In this document: positions 7,188-16,666 of the stretch, piece by piece | How the letters are laid out: each line of letters starts with the position of its first letter | Numbering within the stretch: the stretch's first letter is position 1 | Origin: Gammaproteobacteria bacterium | GTDB taxonomy: Bacteria; Pseudomonadota; Gammaproteobacteria; Pseudomonadales; Azotimanducaceae | Assembly: GCA_021773565.1 (NCBI GenBank) | Contig: JAJFJZ010000025.1 | Coordinates: 186,001-250,000, forward strand | Length of the DNA stretch: 64,000 nt | Direction: 5' to 3' | Translations under genes and position numbers: made by a program | The notes under the pieces: generated by a model | Told to the model about the DNA's origin: nothing | Database searches by the model: none | The model's input: the letters and a program-made list of their open reading frames with translations, nothing else

Positions 7188-8906
7188 ATGAACTTACGGA
7201 AACTATTGGATGAGCGGATTGGCCGTGGCATGTCAAAAGTTTCGGGCGCACCCGCTCTCGCAGTGGTAACCCGTTCTTCCAGACCTGAGTTTGGTGATTT
7301 TCAGGCTAATGGCGCAATGGCGCTTGCAAAAAAACTAAAACGCAGTCCGCGAGAAATAGCAGCACAGGTAATCGACAGTATTGATTTGAACGGCATCGCC
7401 GACAAGATCGAAATTGCCGGACCAGGCTTTATAAATATCTGGTTAAGTGAAGCTTTCCTGTCCTCCAGCATCTGTGCCAACAATCCGCTCATTGAAAAAA
7501 CACCACAAGCACAAACTGTCGTTGTGGATTATTCCTCACCCAATCTCGCCAAGGAAATGCACGTAGGGCACTTACGCTCAACGGTAATTGGTGATTGTGT
7601 TACTCGCGTACTTAGCCAATTGGGTCACACCGTAATCCGTCAGAACCACGTGGGAGACTGGGGCACCCAGTTTGGCATGTTGCTCACTCATATGGATGAA
7701 CTAAAGGACCGAAAGTCAGCACAAAAAGAAGAGCTTGCTGATCTCGAATTCTTTTATCGGGCGGCAAAAAAGCGCTTTGATTCCGACCCGGAATTTGCTG
7801 ATCGAGCGCGTGCGAATGTAGTTGCATTACAATCGGGTAACGTAGATGTCCTGCACACCTGGCAACAGTTTATTGACATTTCCCTGTCCCATTGTGAAGC
7901 GCTCTACGAACGCCTGGATATTCAATTGACACGTGCTGATGTCAGGGGAGAAAGTGCCTACAACGATGACCTGAAAAGCGTTGTTGAAGACCTTGATTCC
8001 AAGGGACTGCTCAGCGAATCCAATGGCGCACGCTGTGTGTTTTTGGATGAATTCAAAAACAAGGACGGCGAACCACTGCCCGTAATTGTCCAAAAGTCCG
8101 ACGGCGGCTATCTTTATGCAACCACTGACTTGTCTGCTGTCAGACACAGATTTAACAAGCTGCGTGCAGATCGCGCACTCTATATCGTCGGCGCACCGCA
8201 AATTCTGCATTTTCAGCAAATTTTTGCGGTGGCGCGGCTTGCCGGGTATGTGACACAGAACCAGGAACTCACGCATCATTCATTCGGAAGCATGCTGGCC
8301 AAGGATGGTAAACCCTTCAGCACTCGCAAGGGGGGCGCTGAAAAACTTGCTAACCTGCTCGATGAAGCTGAAGAAAGAGCCTTCGAACTCGTGTCGAGCA
8401 AAAGCCCGGAAATGAATACCGCAGCAAAAAAAAGTATTGCTCGGGTGGTGGGCTTTGGCGCAGTAAAATATGCAGATCTCTCAAAAAACAGAACCAACGA
8501 CTACATATTCGACTGGGATCAAATGCTATCATTTGACGGAAACACAGCACCCTACCTGCAATACGCCTACAGTCGGATTAAAAGCCTTTTTAAGCGCGGG
8601 GAAGTTGATTTTAGCAAAATTGATTCGGGAATTAGTGCCCAGTCTGCGCAGGAACACCAACTCGCCGTTTGCCTTCTGGTATTTCAGGAAACTGTAGAAA
8701 GCGTTGGACGGGAGGCTTTACCACATTTGTTATGCAACTACCTGTATGAACTTGCGAGCAATTACATGCGTTTTTACGAGCACTGCCCGGTTCTGTCTGC
8801 CGAGGAAGATTTACGCAATTCTCGCTTGTTGTTATGCAAAAGGACTGCCGACACACTCAAACTGGGTTTATCCTTGCTGGGCATTGGAACTGTAGAAAGG
8901 ATGTAG
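7188..8906 (+). CDS. argS: Arginyl-tRNA synthetase
   Basis: ArgRS charges tRNA-Arg. The 572-residue protein has the N-terminal Add1 domain (FGDFQANGAMALAKKLKRSP), the HIGH-type motif in KEMHVGHLRSTVIGD, the FSTRKG sequence where other class I enzymes have KMSKS, and the anticodon-binding domain ending LSLLGIGTVERM. Length and motifs are normal for bacteria. It is followed after seven bases by the sulfurtransferase gene and then mnmC, which suggests a tRNA-related transcription unit. Confidence 0.96.
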   Translation: MNLRKLLDERIGRGMSKVSGAPALAVVTRSSRPEFGDFQANGAMALAKKLKRSPREIAAQVIDSIDLNGIADKIEIAGPGFINIWLSEAFLSSSICANNPLIEKTPQAQTVVVDYSSPNLAKEMHVGHLRSTVIGDCVTRVLSQLGHTVIRQNHVGDWGTQFGMLLTHMDELKDRKSAQKEELADLEFFYRAAKKRFDSDPEFADRARANVVALQSGNVDVLHTWQQFIDISLSHCEALYERLDIQLTRADVRGESAYNDDLKSVVEDLDSKGLLSESNGARCVFLDEFKNKDGEPLPVIVQKSDGGYLYATTDLSAVRHRFNKLRADRALYIVGAPQILHFQQIFAVARLAGYVTQNQELTHHSFGSMLAKDGKPFSTRKGGAEKLANLLDEAEERAFELVSSKSPEMNTAAKKSIARVVGFGAVKYADLSKNRTNDYIFDWDQMLSFDGNTAPYLQYAYSRIKSLFKRGEVDFSKIDSGISAQSAQEHQLAVCLLVFQETVESVGREALPHLLCNYLYELASNYMRFYEHCPVLSAEEDLRNSRLLLCKRTADTLKLGLSLLGIGTVERM

Positions 8907-8913
8907 GCACATT

Positions 8914-9777
8914 ATGTTCACCACACTAATCCAGGCTTCTGAACTGCATGCCAGGCTGGGTGCTGCCAACTGGGTGATTGTGGACTGTCGCGCCTCGCTG
9001 GCGGATCCTGATTACGGTAGATCCAGTTTTGCTGCCTATCACATTCCCGGCGCACAACGCGCTGACCTCGAAGAAGATTTATCGGGCAAAATTGTAAACG
9101 GGGTATCCGGACGCCACCCCTTGCCGCAACGTGAACAACTACGTGCGTTTTTTCAGAATCTTGGAGTAAACACGGACTCTCAACTGGTAGCCTACGACGA
9201 TGGAAATTCTGCTTTTGCTGCGCGCTTCTGGTGGTTGGCACGGTGGTTGGGTCTGCATGATGTAGCGGTACTGGACGGCGGCTTAAACGCATATCAGGCC
9301 TACCTGTCACAAGCTGGCCTGAAGGCGCATGTTGATCCTGATGTAAGGCATTGCGTTTCAGATTTTGTGCCCGGTGCGCCTCTCACAAAAATAAGCCTTG
9401 TCTCAGAGCTTGAATCACCGTCACCGGATCGCGTATTGCTGGATGCCCGCTCTGAATCCCGCTTTAACGGTGAACAGGAACCCATAGATGCATTCGCCGG
9501 TCATATTCCCGGGGCCGTGTGTTTGCCTTTTGAAGATAATCTGGATGAAAAACAACGCTTCAAAAGTGCCGACCTGTTACGCGCACGTTTTCAACCAGTG
9601 GTTGCCGGGCGAACTGATGTCGTATGTTATTGTGGATCCGGAGTGACAGCAGCGCACAATATCCTCGCGATGCAGATCGCCGGTCTGGGAGAATGTGCAC
9701 TGTATCCGGGCTCGTGGAGCGAATGGATCCAGAATCCCGACAGGGCAACAGAGCCACCACGCAATGCAGTAAGCTAA
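8914..9777 (+). CDS. Two-domain sulfurtransferase (SseA/rhodanese type)
   Basis: The 287-residue protein has two rhodanese domains: an inactive N-terminal one (about 1-140) and a catalytic C-terminal one (about 165-280). The active-site loop CYCGSGVTA carries the persulfide-forming cysteine, and CGSGVTA is the form typical of 3-mercaptopyruvate sulfurtransferases. Other family segments are WVIVDCRASL, AAYHIPGAQRADLE and the AGHIPGAVCLPFEDN loop. The enzyme would move sulfane sulfur to thiols or cyanide. Its position between argS and mnmC raises a possible link to tRNA thiolation, but that is speculation. Substrate preference cannot be read from the sequence. Confidence 0.9.
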   Translation: MFTTLIQASELHARLGAANWVIVDCRASLADPDYGRSSFAAYHIPGAQRADLEEDLSGKIVNGVSGRHPLPQREQLRAFFQNLGVNTDSQLVAYDDGNSAFAARFWWLARWLGLHDVAVLDGGLNAYQAYLSQAGLKAHVDPDVRHCVSDFVPGAPLTKISLVSELESPSPDRVLLDARSESRFNGEQEPIDAFAGHIPGAVCLPFEDNLDEKQRFKSADLLRARFQPVVAGRTDVVCYCGSGVTAAHNILAMQIAGLGECALYPGSWSEWIQNPDRATEPPRNAVS

Positions 9778-9784
9778 AAGCTGG

Positions 9785-11692
9785 ATGACAAATCCCCGCA
9801 CTGATCCTGAACTTGTTCCCGCCACTCTGGATTGGGATGAAGATCAACCTTCATCCCCGCATTTCAGGGACATCTACCACAGTAAAGATGCACACGAAGA
9901 AGTGCATCGGATATTTTTAAATCCCTGCAAGCTCTCCGAACGCTTCGAACGAATGGACACGGGCGAGTTTGTCGTTGGTGAACTCGGCTTTGGCACCGGG
10001 TTGAACTGTGCGGTAATTTGTGAACTGTTTTTAAAGGTCTCCGCACCCGATGATCGCCTGCACTTTATCAGTTTTGAAAAGCATCCCGTATCGCAACAGG
10101 AATTTCAGAACATCGCACAAAAACGCAGTGCAATGCTGCCTGTATACCGGGCTATTGCCAATGTTTACCCGCCTCTGCTTGGAGCCTGGCACAGGCGCAC
10201 TTTACATAAGGGGAAAATTACCCTTACCCTGTACTTTGGAGATGCAAATACAGGAATCTGCGAACTACTTGCCACTGGTTGCAGACCCTACGTTAACCAC
10301 TGGCTACTGGATGGGTTCGCGCCTGCGCGCAATCCCCGGATGTGGGAAAGGGGACTATTAGGCAATCTGGGTAAGCTCACCGCAGCACAGGGTAGCGTTG
10401 CTACCTTTACCTCCGTTGGCCAGGTGAGGCGCGACCTGATAAGTGTCGGGTTCAACATGCGAAAAGTTTCTCAACTCCCCCACAAACGACATTCTCTGGC
10501 CGGCCAGAGAACAGCCCCTGTAAACCACCAACAGACAAACTCTGTACAGAGGCACGAAGTAACGATAGTAGGGGCGGGAATCGCTGGAGCAAGTATGGCG
10601 GCCAGTCTCGCCCAGCAAAATGTAAAGGTGCGTCTGGTAGAAACTCAAAAGGGCGAGCATTTGAGCGGAGACATCTCTCCCGCACTCCTGCATGCCCGCT
10701 TACTGGCAGATGATTCACCCGCAGCTCTAATGCGAAGTCGCAGTTACCTGCACGCTGCTGCTTGGCTTGCGGCAAATCCGGAGTTCAAGCCTACGGGATT
10801 GCTGCAGACCCTGGGCGCAAATACCAGTATTGAAAAACTTCAACGATTGTATTCCCGCTATCGATCATCCGGAGCATGGATTCAATTCAGGGATGCCCAA
10901 AGTGCATCGGAACTTGCAGGTTGCCAGATGAAAAACCCGGCCCTGTATTTTCCCGATTCCGGAAGTGTAAATTTAGGATCACTACGCCGCAATCTGTACC
11001 AGCATAAGAACATTACCTGCATTAATGACGCGGTCTCCGGCATCAAGCAAATTGCGGGCGGCTGGAAAATTCTGGGGGAGAACGGGAAGCATGAAACACA
11101 GAACCTGATTCTTTGTCCCGGAAAAAATGTGCTTGATTTTGACTTGCTCTCCTATCTGGAACTCAGCGAGAGTTTCGGGCAGCTGAACACGTTTACGCAT
11201 CATCTGGATCTCAACTTACCGATAATTGGCGAAGGCTTTGTTTGCCCGGGTACAAGGGGCGAAGCAGCAACCATAGGGGCAAGTTACGAACAATCACCCT
11301 GGCCTCAACAGAAAGCGACCGCATACAACCTGGACAGGTTCAGAACCTGGTGGCCACAAATCAGCGCGCAGCACCTGCCCGCTGGTGATTCAAAGTTTGA
11401 GGTCGCTTGCAGAAGCACGCGTAGTGCCGCGATTGATAGAACGCCAATAATAGGCGCGGTGTTTGACGCCGACCTGCAGGCAATTCCAAACCTCTGGTTA
11501 AGTTGCGGTCACGGTTCAAGCGGTCTCTCCAGCGCGCCTTTGGCTGCGGATATAATCACCAGCCAAATTCTGAATACTCCGCCGCCCACAGACCTGCGGG
11601 TGGTCAGCCACTGCAGCTCTCTCAGATTTAGAACTCGCCAGCAAAAAAGACCAAAAAGGGGCCTCGTTTCAGGACACAATTCCCCTTGCTGA
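9785..11692 (+). CDS. mnmC: Bifunctional tRNA wobble-uridine modification enzyme MnmC
   Basis: MnmC completes the mnm5s2U wobble modification. Its FAD domain removes carboxymethyl from cmnm5U and its methyltransferase domain then adds a methyl group. The N-terminal methyltransferase domain (about residues 1-235) has the SAM motif GELGFGTGLN (65-74), and the conserved WLLDGFAPARNPRMW follows. The FAD oxidoreductase domain starts near residue 258 with VTIVGAGIAGASMAASLAQQ and ends with WLSCGHGSSGLSSAPLAADI. At 635 residues it is full length. A basic tail follows the conserved domain. The gene is convergent with serA, 12 bases apart, with no obvious terminator between them. Confidence 0.95.
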   Translation: MTNPRTDPELVPATLDWDEDQPSSPHFRDIYHSKDAHEEVHRIFLNPCKLSERFERMDTGEFVVGELGFGTGLNCAVICELFLKVSAPDDRLHFISFEKHPVSQQEFQNIAQKRSAMLPVYRAIANVYPPLLGAWHRRTLHKGKITLTLYFGDANTGICELLATGCRPYVNHWLLDGFAPARNPRMWERGLLGNLGKLTAAQGSVATFTSVGQVRRDLISVGFNMRKVSQLPHKRHSLAGQRTAPVNHQQTNSVQRHEVTIVGAGIAGASMAASLAQQNVKVRLVETQKGEHLSGDISPALLHARLLADDSPAALMRSRSYLHAAAWLAANPEFKPTGLLQTLGANTSIEKLQRLYSRYRSSGAWIQFRDAQSASELAGCQMKNPALYFPDSGSVNLGSLRRNLYQHKNITCINDAVSGIKQIAGGWKILGENGKHETQNLILCPGKNVLDFDLLSYLELSESFGQLNTFTHHLDLNLPIIGEGFVCPGTRGEAATIGASYEQSPWPQQKATAYNLDRFRTWWPQISAQHLPAGDSKFEVACRSTRSAAIDRTPIIGAVFDADLQAIPNLWLSCGHGSSGLSSAPLAADIITSQILNTPPPTDLRVVSHCSSLRFRTRQQKRPKRGLVSGHNSPC

Positions 11693-11704
11693 AAGTGCGT
11701 ATTT

Positions 11705-12877
11705 TTAGTCGAAGAGTCGAACGTTTAAAACGCTGTCAATTGCGTTAATTGCTGCAATCAACTCATCTTCCGGAGGCGTATCAATGTCGATCAGATTATA
11801 GGCTACATCATCATGGCTCTTGTTAATCATGTCGATTACATTGATATCATGATCTGCCATAAGCGCCAGCAGTTGTGCCAGCATTCCTGAAACATTCTGA
11901 TTGGTGATAGCCAGGCGATACCCTTCAGTACGTTCCAGCGTCACACGCGGAAAATTTACCGAATTGTGTATGTTTCCGTTCTGCAAAAAATCCACCAGCT
12001 GGTTAGCCGCCATCACAGCACAGTTTTCTTCCGCCTCATTAGTACTCGCACCCAGGTGTGGGGTGCTGTAAAACTTATCCGATGAGCCCAACAGGGTTGA
12101 CGGAAAATCAGAGAAATATCCATTCACTTGCCCGCTTTGAAGCGCTTTGGACAAAGCCTGCTCATCTACCACGCCCTGCCGGGCGAAATTCAGTAACACC
12201 GCGCCTCTACGAAAACTTTGCAGGGCATCCGAGTTAATCAGATTTTTGGTGGCATCCATAAAGGGCACATGCAGGGTAATGTAGTCCGACTGCGCAAACA
12301 GAGACGGCAGGTTTTCCATGCGCCGGACTTCACTGGGCAAGCGCCATGCCGCATCAACGGAAATGGCTGGATCATAGCCCAATACGTCCATGCCCATATC
12401 CAGCGCTGCTCTGGCCACAAGCGATCCAATGGCACCCAGGCCTACTACGCCAAGCGACTTACCCATGAGTTCCTTGCCCTTAAAACGCTTTTTTTCTTTC
12501 TCTACCAAAGCGTTGAGTTCACCGGCATCCTCAATCTCTCGTAATGTCCTGACATACTGAATGCCTCCCACAATGTCTCTGGAGGCAAGCAGTAAAGCCG
12601 TAATAACCAGCTCTTTCACCGAATTTGCATTGGCGCCAGGCGTATTAAAAACCACAATGCCCCGCCTGGAGCATTCCTCAACGGGTACATTATTTACGCC
12701 CGCACCAGCGCGCGCTACAGCCCGCAGTTGTGAACCCAGTTCGGACTCCTTTAATTTGTGGCTGCGCAACAAAAGTGCATGGGGATTCAGTACATCCGGA
12801 CCATGCTCAAAAGAATCTTCCGGAAATCGAGCCAATCCACGCGCAGCTATCTGGTTGAAGGTTTGCACCTTGTACAT
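11705..12877 (-). CDS. serA: D-3-phosphoglycerate dehydrogenase
   Basis: SerA oxidises 3-phosphoglycerate with NAD as the first step of serine synthesis. The ATG at 12877 gives 390 residues starting MYKVQTFNQIA, which resembles other proteobacterial SerA N termini. A GTG 20 codons upstream extends the frame but adds an unconserved segment. Visible features are the NAD-binding motif GVVGLGAIGSLVARAAL, the catalytic-region LNFARQGVVDEQAL, the STPHLGASTNEAEENCA histidine loop and a C-terminal ACT domain (about 315-390) that in homologues senses serine. It is downstream of the murG-like gene and could be co-transcribed with it. Confidence 0.93.
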   Translation of the reverse strand: MYKVQTFNQIAARGLARFPEDSFEHGPDVLNPHALLLRSHKLKESELGSQLRAVARAGAGVNNVPVEECSRRGIVVFNTPGANANSVKELVITALLLASRDIVGGIQYVRTLREIEDAGELNALVEKEKKRFKGKELMGKSLGVVGLGAIGSLVARAALDMGMDVLGYDPAISVDAAWRLPSEVRRMENLPSLFAQSDYITLHVPFMDATKNLINSDALQSFRRGAVLLNFARQGVVDEQALSKALQSGQVNGYFSDFPSTLLGSSDKFYSTPHLGASTNEAEENCAVMAANQLVDFLQNGNIHNSVNFPRVTLERTEGYRLAITNQNVSGMLAQLLALMADHDINVIDMINKSHDDVAYNLIDIDTPPEDELIAAINAIDSVLNVRLFD

Positions 12878-12958
12878 CTGGTTTTCTACCTGTTTAGTGT
12901 GAGAAAAAGGGGCCAATGATTTTAGAGGGGCTGTCACCGCTTGTCACGAACCCTGAGC

Positions 12959-14047
12959 TTAAGTACGCATATATTTTTTCAGGACTGCGATAATACGTTG
13001 CAATGCATCCGGGGGACGAAAGCGATTCAGCGCAAACTGCATCTCTTTCATACTACCCAGCATTTTTGCCAGCGTATGTACCAGGCTTGCGGCGGTAAAT
13101 TCTTCTTCGGCAAGCACCTGGCTGTATCCCTGCTTTTGCATTAGTGCGGCATTCACAATCTGGTCCCCACGACTGGCTTTGAGGGACAATGGCACCAGCA
13201 GACTGGGTTTTTGCAAGATTAACAATTCGTACACAGCATTGGCACCTGCCCTGCTGAGGACTATATCCGCAGCTGCCAGCAGATCACCCCAGCCTTCTGC
13301 TACAAACTCAAACTGACGATAATGCGCAAGGCCCTCCAGGCTGGATAAGCATTTTCCGGGCCCACATACATGCACCACATGAAAGTGCGGGTTCAGATTT
13401 ACCAGGCTTTCCCGCACTACTGTATTTATGCTATCTGCCCCAAGACTCCCGCCCACAACGAGCAGTATCTTCTGGTCACTGTTTCCGGGAGTTATTCCTG
13501 CCATAATACGTCCCGCGTCTATGGATCCTTTAAGCAGGGAATCCCGGACAGGAGTACCGGTATACACAGACTTCCTGATCTCGGTTTCCTCGAAATTTAC
13601 ACAGACCGCTTTTAAAAATGGCAATGCCAGTCTGTTTGCCAGCCCTGGCGTTACATCCGACTCATGGGCTACAACTGGAATCCTTTGCAACCATGCGGCA
13701 ATAACGACAGGTAATGACACATAACCGCCTTTCGAAAAAACCACTCGCGGTTTTTCCTTAACCAATATCCGGGTGGCCTGAACAAGGCCATACAATATTC
13801 GAAAAATATCGCTCAGGTTTTGCAGCGAAAAATACCGTCTCAGTTTTCCTGTGGCAATTCCGTGATAGTTTAAATCGACATGCCCAAGCAATCTTTCTTC
13901 AAGCCCGCTGGTGGATCCTATAAAAGAAACTGTCCAGCTTCTTTCCCTGAAATACTCAATGAGTGGCAAGCAAGGTAAGACGTGTCCTCCTGTTCCACCA
14001 CCGGTGAAAAGAATGCGATTGTTTGTCGAATCCGGGCCTTGATTCAT
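12959..14047 (-). CDS. MurG-like glycosyltransferase of Gram-positive type
   Basis: The family adds GlcNAc to the lipid I intermediate of peptidoglycan at the inner face of the membrane. The 362-residue protein has the N-terminal glycine loop TGGGTGGHVLPCLPLIEYF and the GGSLGADSIN turn. The acceptor/donor region reads HESDVTPGLANRLALPFLK and the donor-sugar region reads SRAGANAVYELLILQKPSLL then SRGDQIVNA. From memory, these variants resemble Bacillus/Clostridium-type MurG more than the E. coli form (HEQNG, GGSQGA, QQYWNA). It lies away from any mra/dcw cluster, three bases after hda. It may be a second MurG, the only one, or a glycosyltransferase with another substrate; the window does not decide. 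Confidence 0.85.
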   Translation of the reverse strand: MNQGPDSTNNRILFTGGGTGGHVLPCLPLIEYFRERSWTVSFIGSTSGLEERLLGHVDLNYHGIATGKLRRYFSLQNLSDIFRILYGLVQATRILVKEKPRVVFSKGGYVSLPVVIAAWLQRIPVVAHESDVTPGLANRLALPFLKAVCVNFEETEIRKSVYTGTPVRDSLLKGSIDAGRIMAGITPGNSDQKILLVVGGSLGADSINTVVRESLVNLNPHFHVVHVCGPGKCLSSLEGLAHYRQFEFVAEGWGDLLAAADIVLSRAGANAVYELLILQKPSLLVPLSLKASRGDQIVNAALMQKQGYSQVLAEEEFTAASLVHTLAKMLGSMKEMQFALNRFRPPDALQRIIAVLKKYMRT

Positions 14048-14050
14048 TGC

Positions 14051-14740
14051 TTATAAGCCCAGGACATGTTTCAGAAACGGGATGGTGATTTTACGCTGCA
14101 AAGCCAGGGATTTGCTGTCCAGTGTGTTGAGCATTGTCAGTATATCCGGCAATTGCCGCGAACATCGCGTGAGCATAAATCGCGCTACACCTTCTTCCAG
14201 CTCTATGCCTCGTTGTTTTGCCTGTGACTGCACATATTCAATCTTGCCGCTGTCTGATAAATCCAGTACGCGGTAACACTCTGAAGCATTAAAGCGGGAT
14301 TTGAGATCGTCCAGAGCGTATTCGTACTGTGAAGGTGGCCGGTCGGCAGACAACAATAGTATCGCATTCGAGTTTTGCAATGCCTGATAAAGTTCCACCA
14401 ACTCGCTTTCCGGCACTGGCCTGTTCAGCCACAGATCCACATCATCAATGGCTACCATATCAAAATCCTGATAACCAACCAGAGAGTCACTATGCAGATT
14501 CCAGTCCCGTGAAGGAATATAGGCAACCCTTTTACTATGATGGTGAAGTAAATGGCAACTGGCATACAACAAATGTGAACATCCGGTTCCGCGCTCACCC
14601 CATATCCAAAGTGTTTGAGCACGGCTGGACTCCACCAAGCTGTGCAAGCGTGTTAACAGTTCACCATTGTCTTCGACAATGTAGTTTTCGAAGGTAGCTT
14701 CAGAGCGTAAAGGAAATGCCAGTGGTATCTGCTCTTTCAT
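14051..14740 (-). CDS. hda: DnaA regulatory inactivator Hda
   Basis: Hda is a DnaA-like AAA+ protein that, with the beta clamp, promotes hydrolysis of DnaA-bound ATP and so limits re-initiation. The N terminus MKEQIPLAFPLRSEATFENY contains a QxPLxF-like clamp-binding motif (QIPLAF). The P-loop region WGERGTGCSHLLYA is degenerate in the same way as in other Hda proteins (no Walker lysine). The sensor and helical segments (DDVDLWLNRP, LKSRFNASECYRVLDLSD) are present. At 229 residues it is normal. It overlaps the end of the phosphatidyltransferase gene by four bases, the usual order in this group. Confidence 0.92.
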   Translation of the reverse strand: MKEQIPLAFPLRSEATFENYIVEDNGELLTRLHSLVESSRAQTLWIWGERGTGCSHLLYASCHLLHHHSKRVAYIPSRDWNLHSDSLVGYQDFDMVAIDDVDLWLNRPVPESELVELYQALQNSNAILLLSADRPPSQYEYALDDLKSRFNASECYRVLDLSDSGKIEYVQSQAKQRGIELEEGVARFMLTRCSRQLPDILTMLNTLDSKSLALQRKITIPFLKHVLGL

Positions 14741-15396
14741 TTAGTCTTTCTGGATTGTACCTTTTCAAGTAGCGATCCGCTGCTCTCTTCGTATTTGGTC
14801 GGATCCTGCGGGATGGACATTTTTTCAGGCCTGGTATTGATCCAGATTTTTCGACTCCAGGTGTAAATGTAGTCACCACCCGACACCAGGCCCAGAACCA
14901 ACACCAAAGTTACTCCCAGTGGATCTACCAGCAAATTTGCCCAATTACTGACTACAGGTAATTCGCATAATGTGAGTAACAGCGCAAAAAGTACCACCAG
15001 TTGTACGGCAGTATTGGCCTTGCTTACGAATGTAGGAGGAAAATCCTGTTTTCCGAACCTCAAATGGTAAGCGATAGCACCGCTTAGAATTATCAAATCC
15101 CGTCCGACAACGAGTACCACCAGCCAGGGAGGAATATGCCCCTTCAGCGCCAGCACTACAAACAGGGTGCCAATCAGCAGCTTATCTGCAATGGGGTCAA
15201 TCAGCTCACCCAATCGACTGGTCCAGCTGAAAGCACGTGCCAGCCACCCGTCAATCGCATCCGAAATGGCTGCGACCACCATCACGCCCAGTGCCTGATT
15301 ATATTGTTCGGTCCACAAATACCAGGCAGCAGGCACAACCAGTACCACTCTAAGGGTACTAATCAAGTTAGGCAGATGTCGCAAACTACTATCCAT
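14737..15396 (-). CDS. CDP-alcohol phosphatidyltransferase (PgsA-like)
   Basis: This integral membrane enzyme of phospholipid synthesis has the CDP-alcohol phosphotransferase signature DGWLARAFSWTSRLGELIDPIADK (spanning about residues 48-71; key residues are the three spaced aspartates and the DG-AR start). Five or six hydrophobic helices are seen in 219 residues. The N terminus HLPNLISTLRVVLVVPAAW is typical of PgsA, which makes phosphatidylglycerophosphate. Conservation next to hda is common in gammaproteobacteria, where a separate pgsA also exists, so its exact alcohol substrate is uncertain. A polar tail of about 35 residues follows the last helix. Confidence 0.87.
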   Translation of the reverse strand: MDSSLRHLPNLISTLRVVLVVPAAWYLWTEQYNQALGVMVVAAISDAIDGWLARAFSWTSRLGELIDPIADKLLIGTLFVVLALKGHIPPWLVVLVVGRDLIILSGAIAYHLRFGKQDFPPTFVSKANTAVQLVVLFALLLTLCELPVVSNWANLLVDPLGVTLVLVLGLVSGGDYIYTWSRKIWINTRPEKMSIPQDPTKYEESSGSLLEKVQSRKTK

Positions 15397-15398
15397 AC

Positions 15399-16496
15399 TC
15401 AGGGGTGCTTACCTCTCCACACAAGTACTTTTTGTTGTGCCGCATAATACACGCCTCGTGATTGCAACACGCCATCCAGGGCCAACAGATCGGTAAACTG
15501 GGACCACGAGGAGTTCGTCTCGATAGCTACCACCAAGGCATTTCGCTGCACCTGTTCCACCTGAACGGACGCCACAAATTCCAGTGTGTCCAGATAACTC
15601 ATCAAACCGCTATAGTCGGCCAGCCCAAGTACATTTAACACAGAAAATCGCAATAAACCGCCGTCTCCAGATAACACTGCATATCTCTTTGCGAGTTCAC
15701 GGGTAACAAAATCAACAGCGCCCGTTGCCAGGTCACTATATTGGTTGACTTCGCTGGCATAGGCTAGGGAGGAATCAGCGAGCGCAAAATTCCACTCGGA
15801 ACGGTACCCGAAAGGTGTTTCGATAATGCGCCCCATTAACATTGCATCCACTTCATAGCGTTGCGAGGCACGTTTAAGTTGCGATGATAGCTGCCCCCAA
15901 ACCAGGCCAGTAGAGACTTCCATCTGATCAGTAAGATCCATGGTAGGAAAAATCAGCGGTAATCCACGCTCTTTTGCAATCTTCCTGAAAGCAGCCATCA
16001 AGTCATCGGCAGGATCTGTGCCTAATATTTCCCGGTAAATACCACGATTGGCGAGATTGCCGGATTCGGTTTTTTCAACAACCACCCAGGCAATGATATT
16101 GGGTCGGTTAGCGCTCCACACAGGTAATGCAGTATCCCGCACAAGTTTCGCTATTTCTGCAGCATCGAAACTGATATTGAGCAGCGTGCGTTCTTCACCT
16201 TCAATCAAGCGCGTGGAATAAGTGTACTGTTGGTAATATTGCTCGGATGCCGCAAACGCAGCCTTTATCTCTGGCAGCGCTTCAATCTGGGCCAGACCGG
16301 TTACCCTCTTCAGCACCGTTTCCAGAGCCTGCTGGCCCGCTTTTCGCCGCTCACGGTTGCTCTGGTCTTCGACTTCTACCTCAACCCGGTATAACCAGCC
16401 TCCATTGACATCGGCAAAGGCACTTGCACCTGCAGCACAATGCATCACCACAGCAAAGGCAAATTTTACTGCCCTTTGGCAAGACCAAAAATTCAT
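15399..16496 (-). CDS. Exported DUF2066 protein
   Basis: The 365-residue protein has an N-terminal hydrophobic signal segment (about residues 9-28, ending GASAFADV), so it is probably periplasmic or envelope-associated. Family-like segments are LYRVEVEVEDQSNRERRKAG, ALETVLKRVTG and FDAAEIAKLVRDTALPVWSANRPNI. I recognise it as DUF2066 from these and from its position before the phosphatidyltransferase and hda, divergent from purM. The molecular function of the family is unknown. It is the first gene of a likely operon leading to serA. Confidence 0.82.
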   Translation of the reverse strand: MNFWSCQRAVKFAFAVVMHCAAGASAFADVNGGWLYRVEVEVEDQSNRERRKAGQQALETVLKRVTGLAQIEALPEIKAAFAASEQYYQQYTYSTRLIEGEERTLLNISFDAAEIAKLVRDTALPVWSANRPNIIAWVVVEKTESGNLANRGIYREILGTDPADDLMAAFRKIAKERGLPLIFPTMDLTDQMEVSTGLVWGQLSSQLKRASQRYEVDAMLMGRIIETPFGYRSEWNFALADSSLAYASEVNQYSDLATGAVDFVTRELAKRYAVLSGDGGLLRFSVLNVLGLADYSGLMSYLDTLEFVASVQVEQVQRNALVVAIETNSSWSQFTDLLALDGVLQSRGVYYAAQQKVLVWRGKHP

Positions 16497-16666
16497 AAAC
16501 AGAAAACTTGCATGAAAATACTAAAATGCACGGTTTACACCATCTCTTATATAACACCTTCCCGATGAGCTAGTGTACCGGATTACAAAGCGCTCGGTGT
16601 AGCTACAAAACAACCCTTGCTGTCTGCTAGAATGCGCACCCCGTCGCCACATTGAAACTTCAAACC

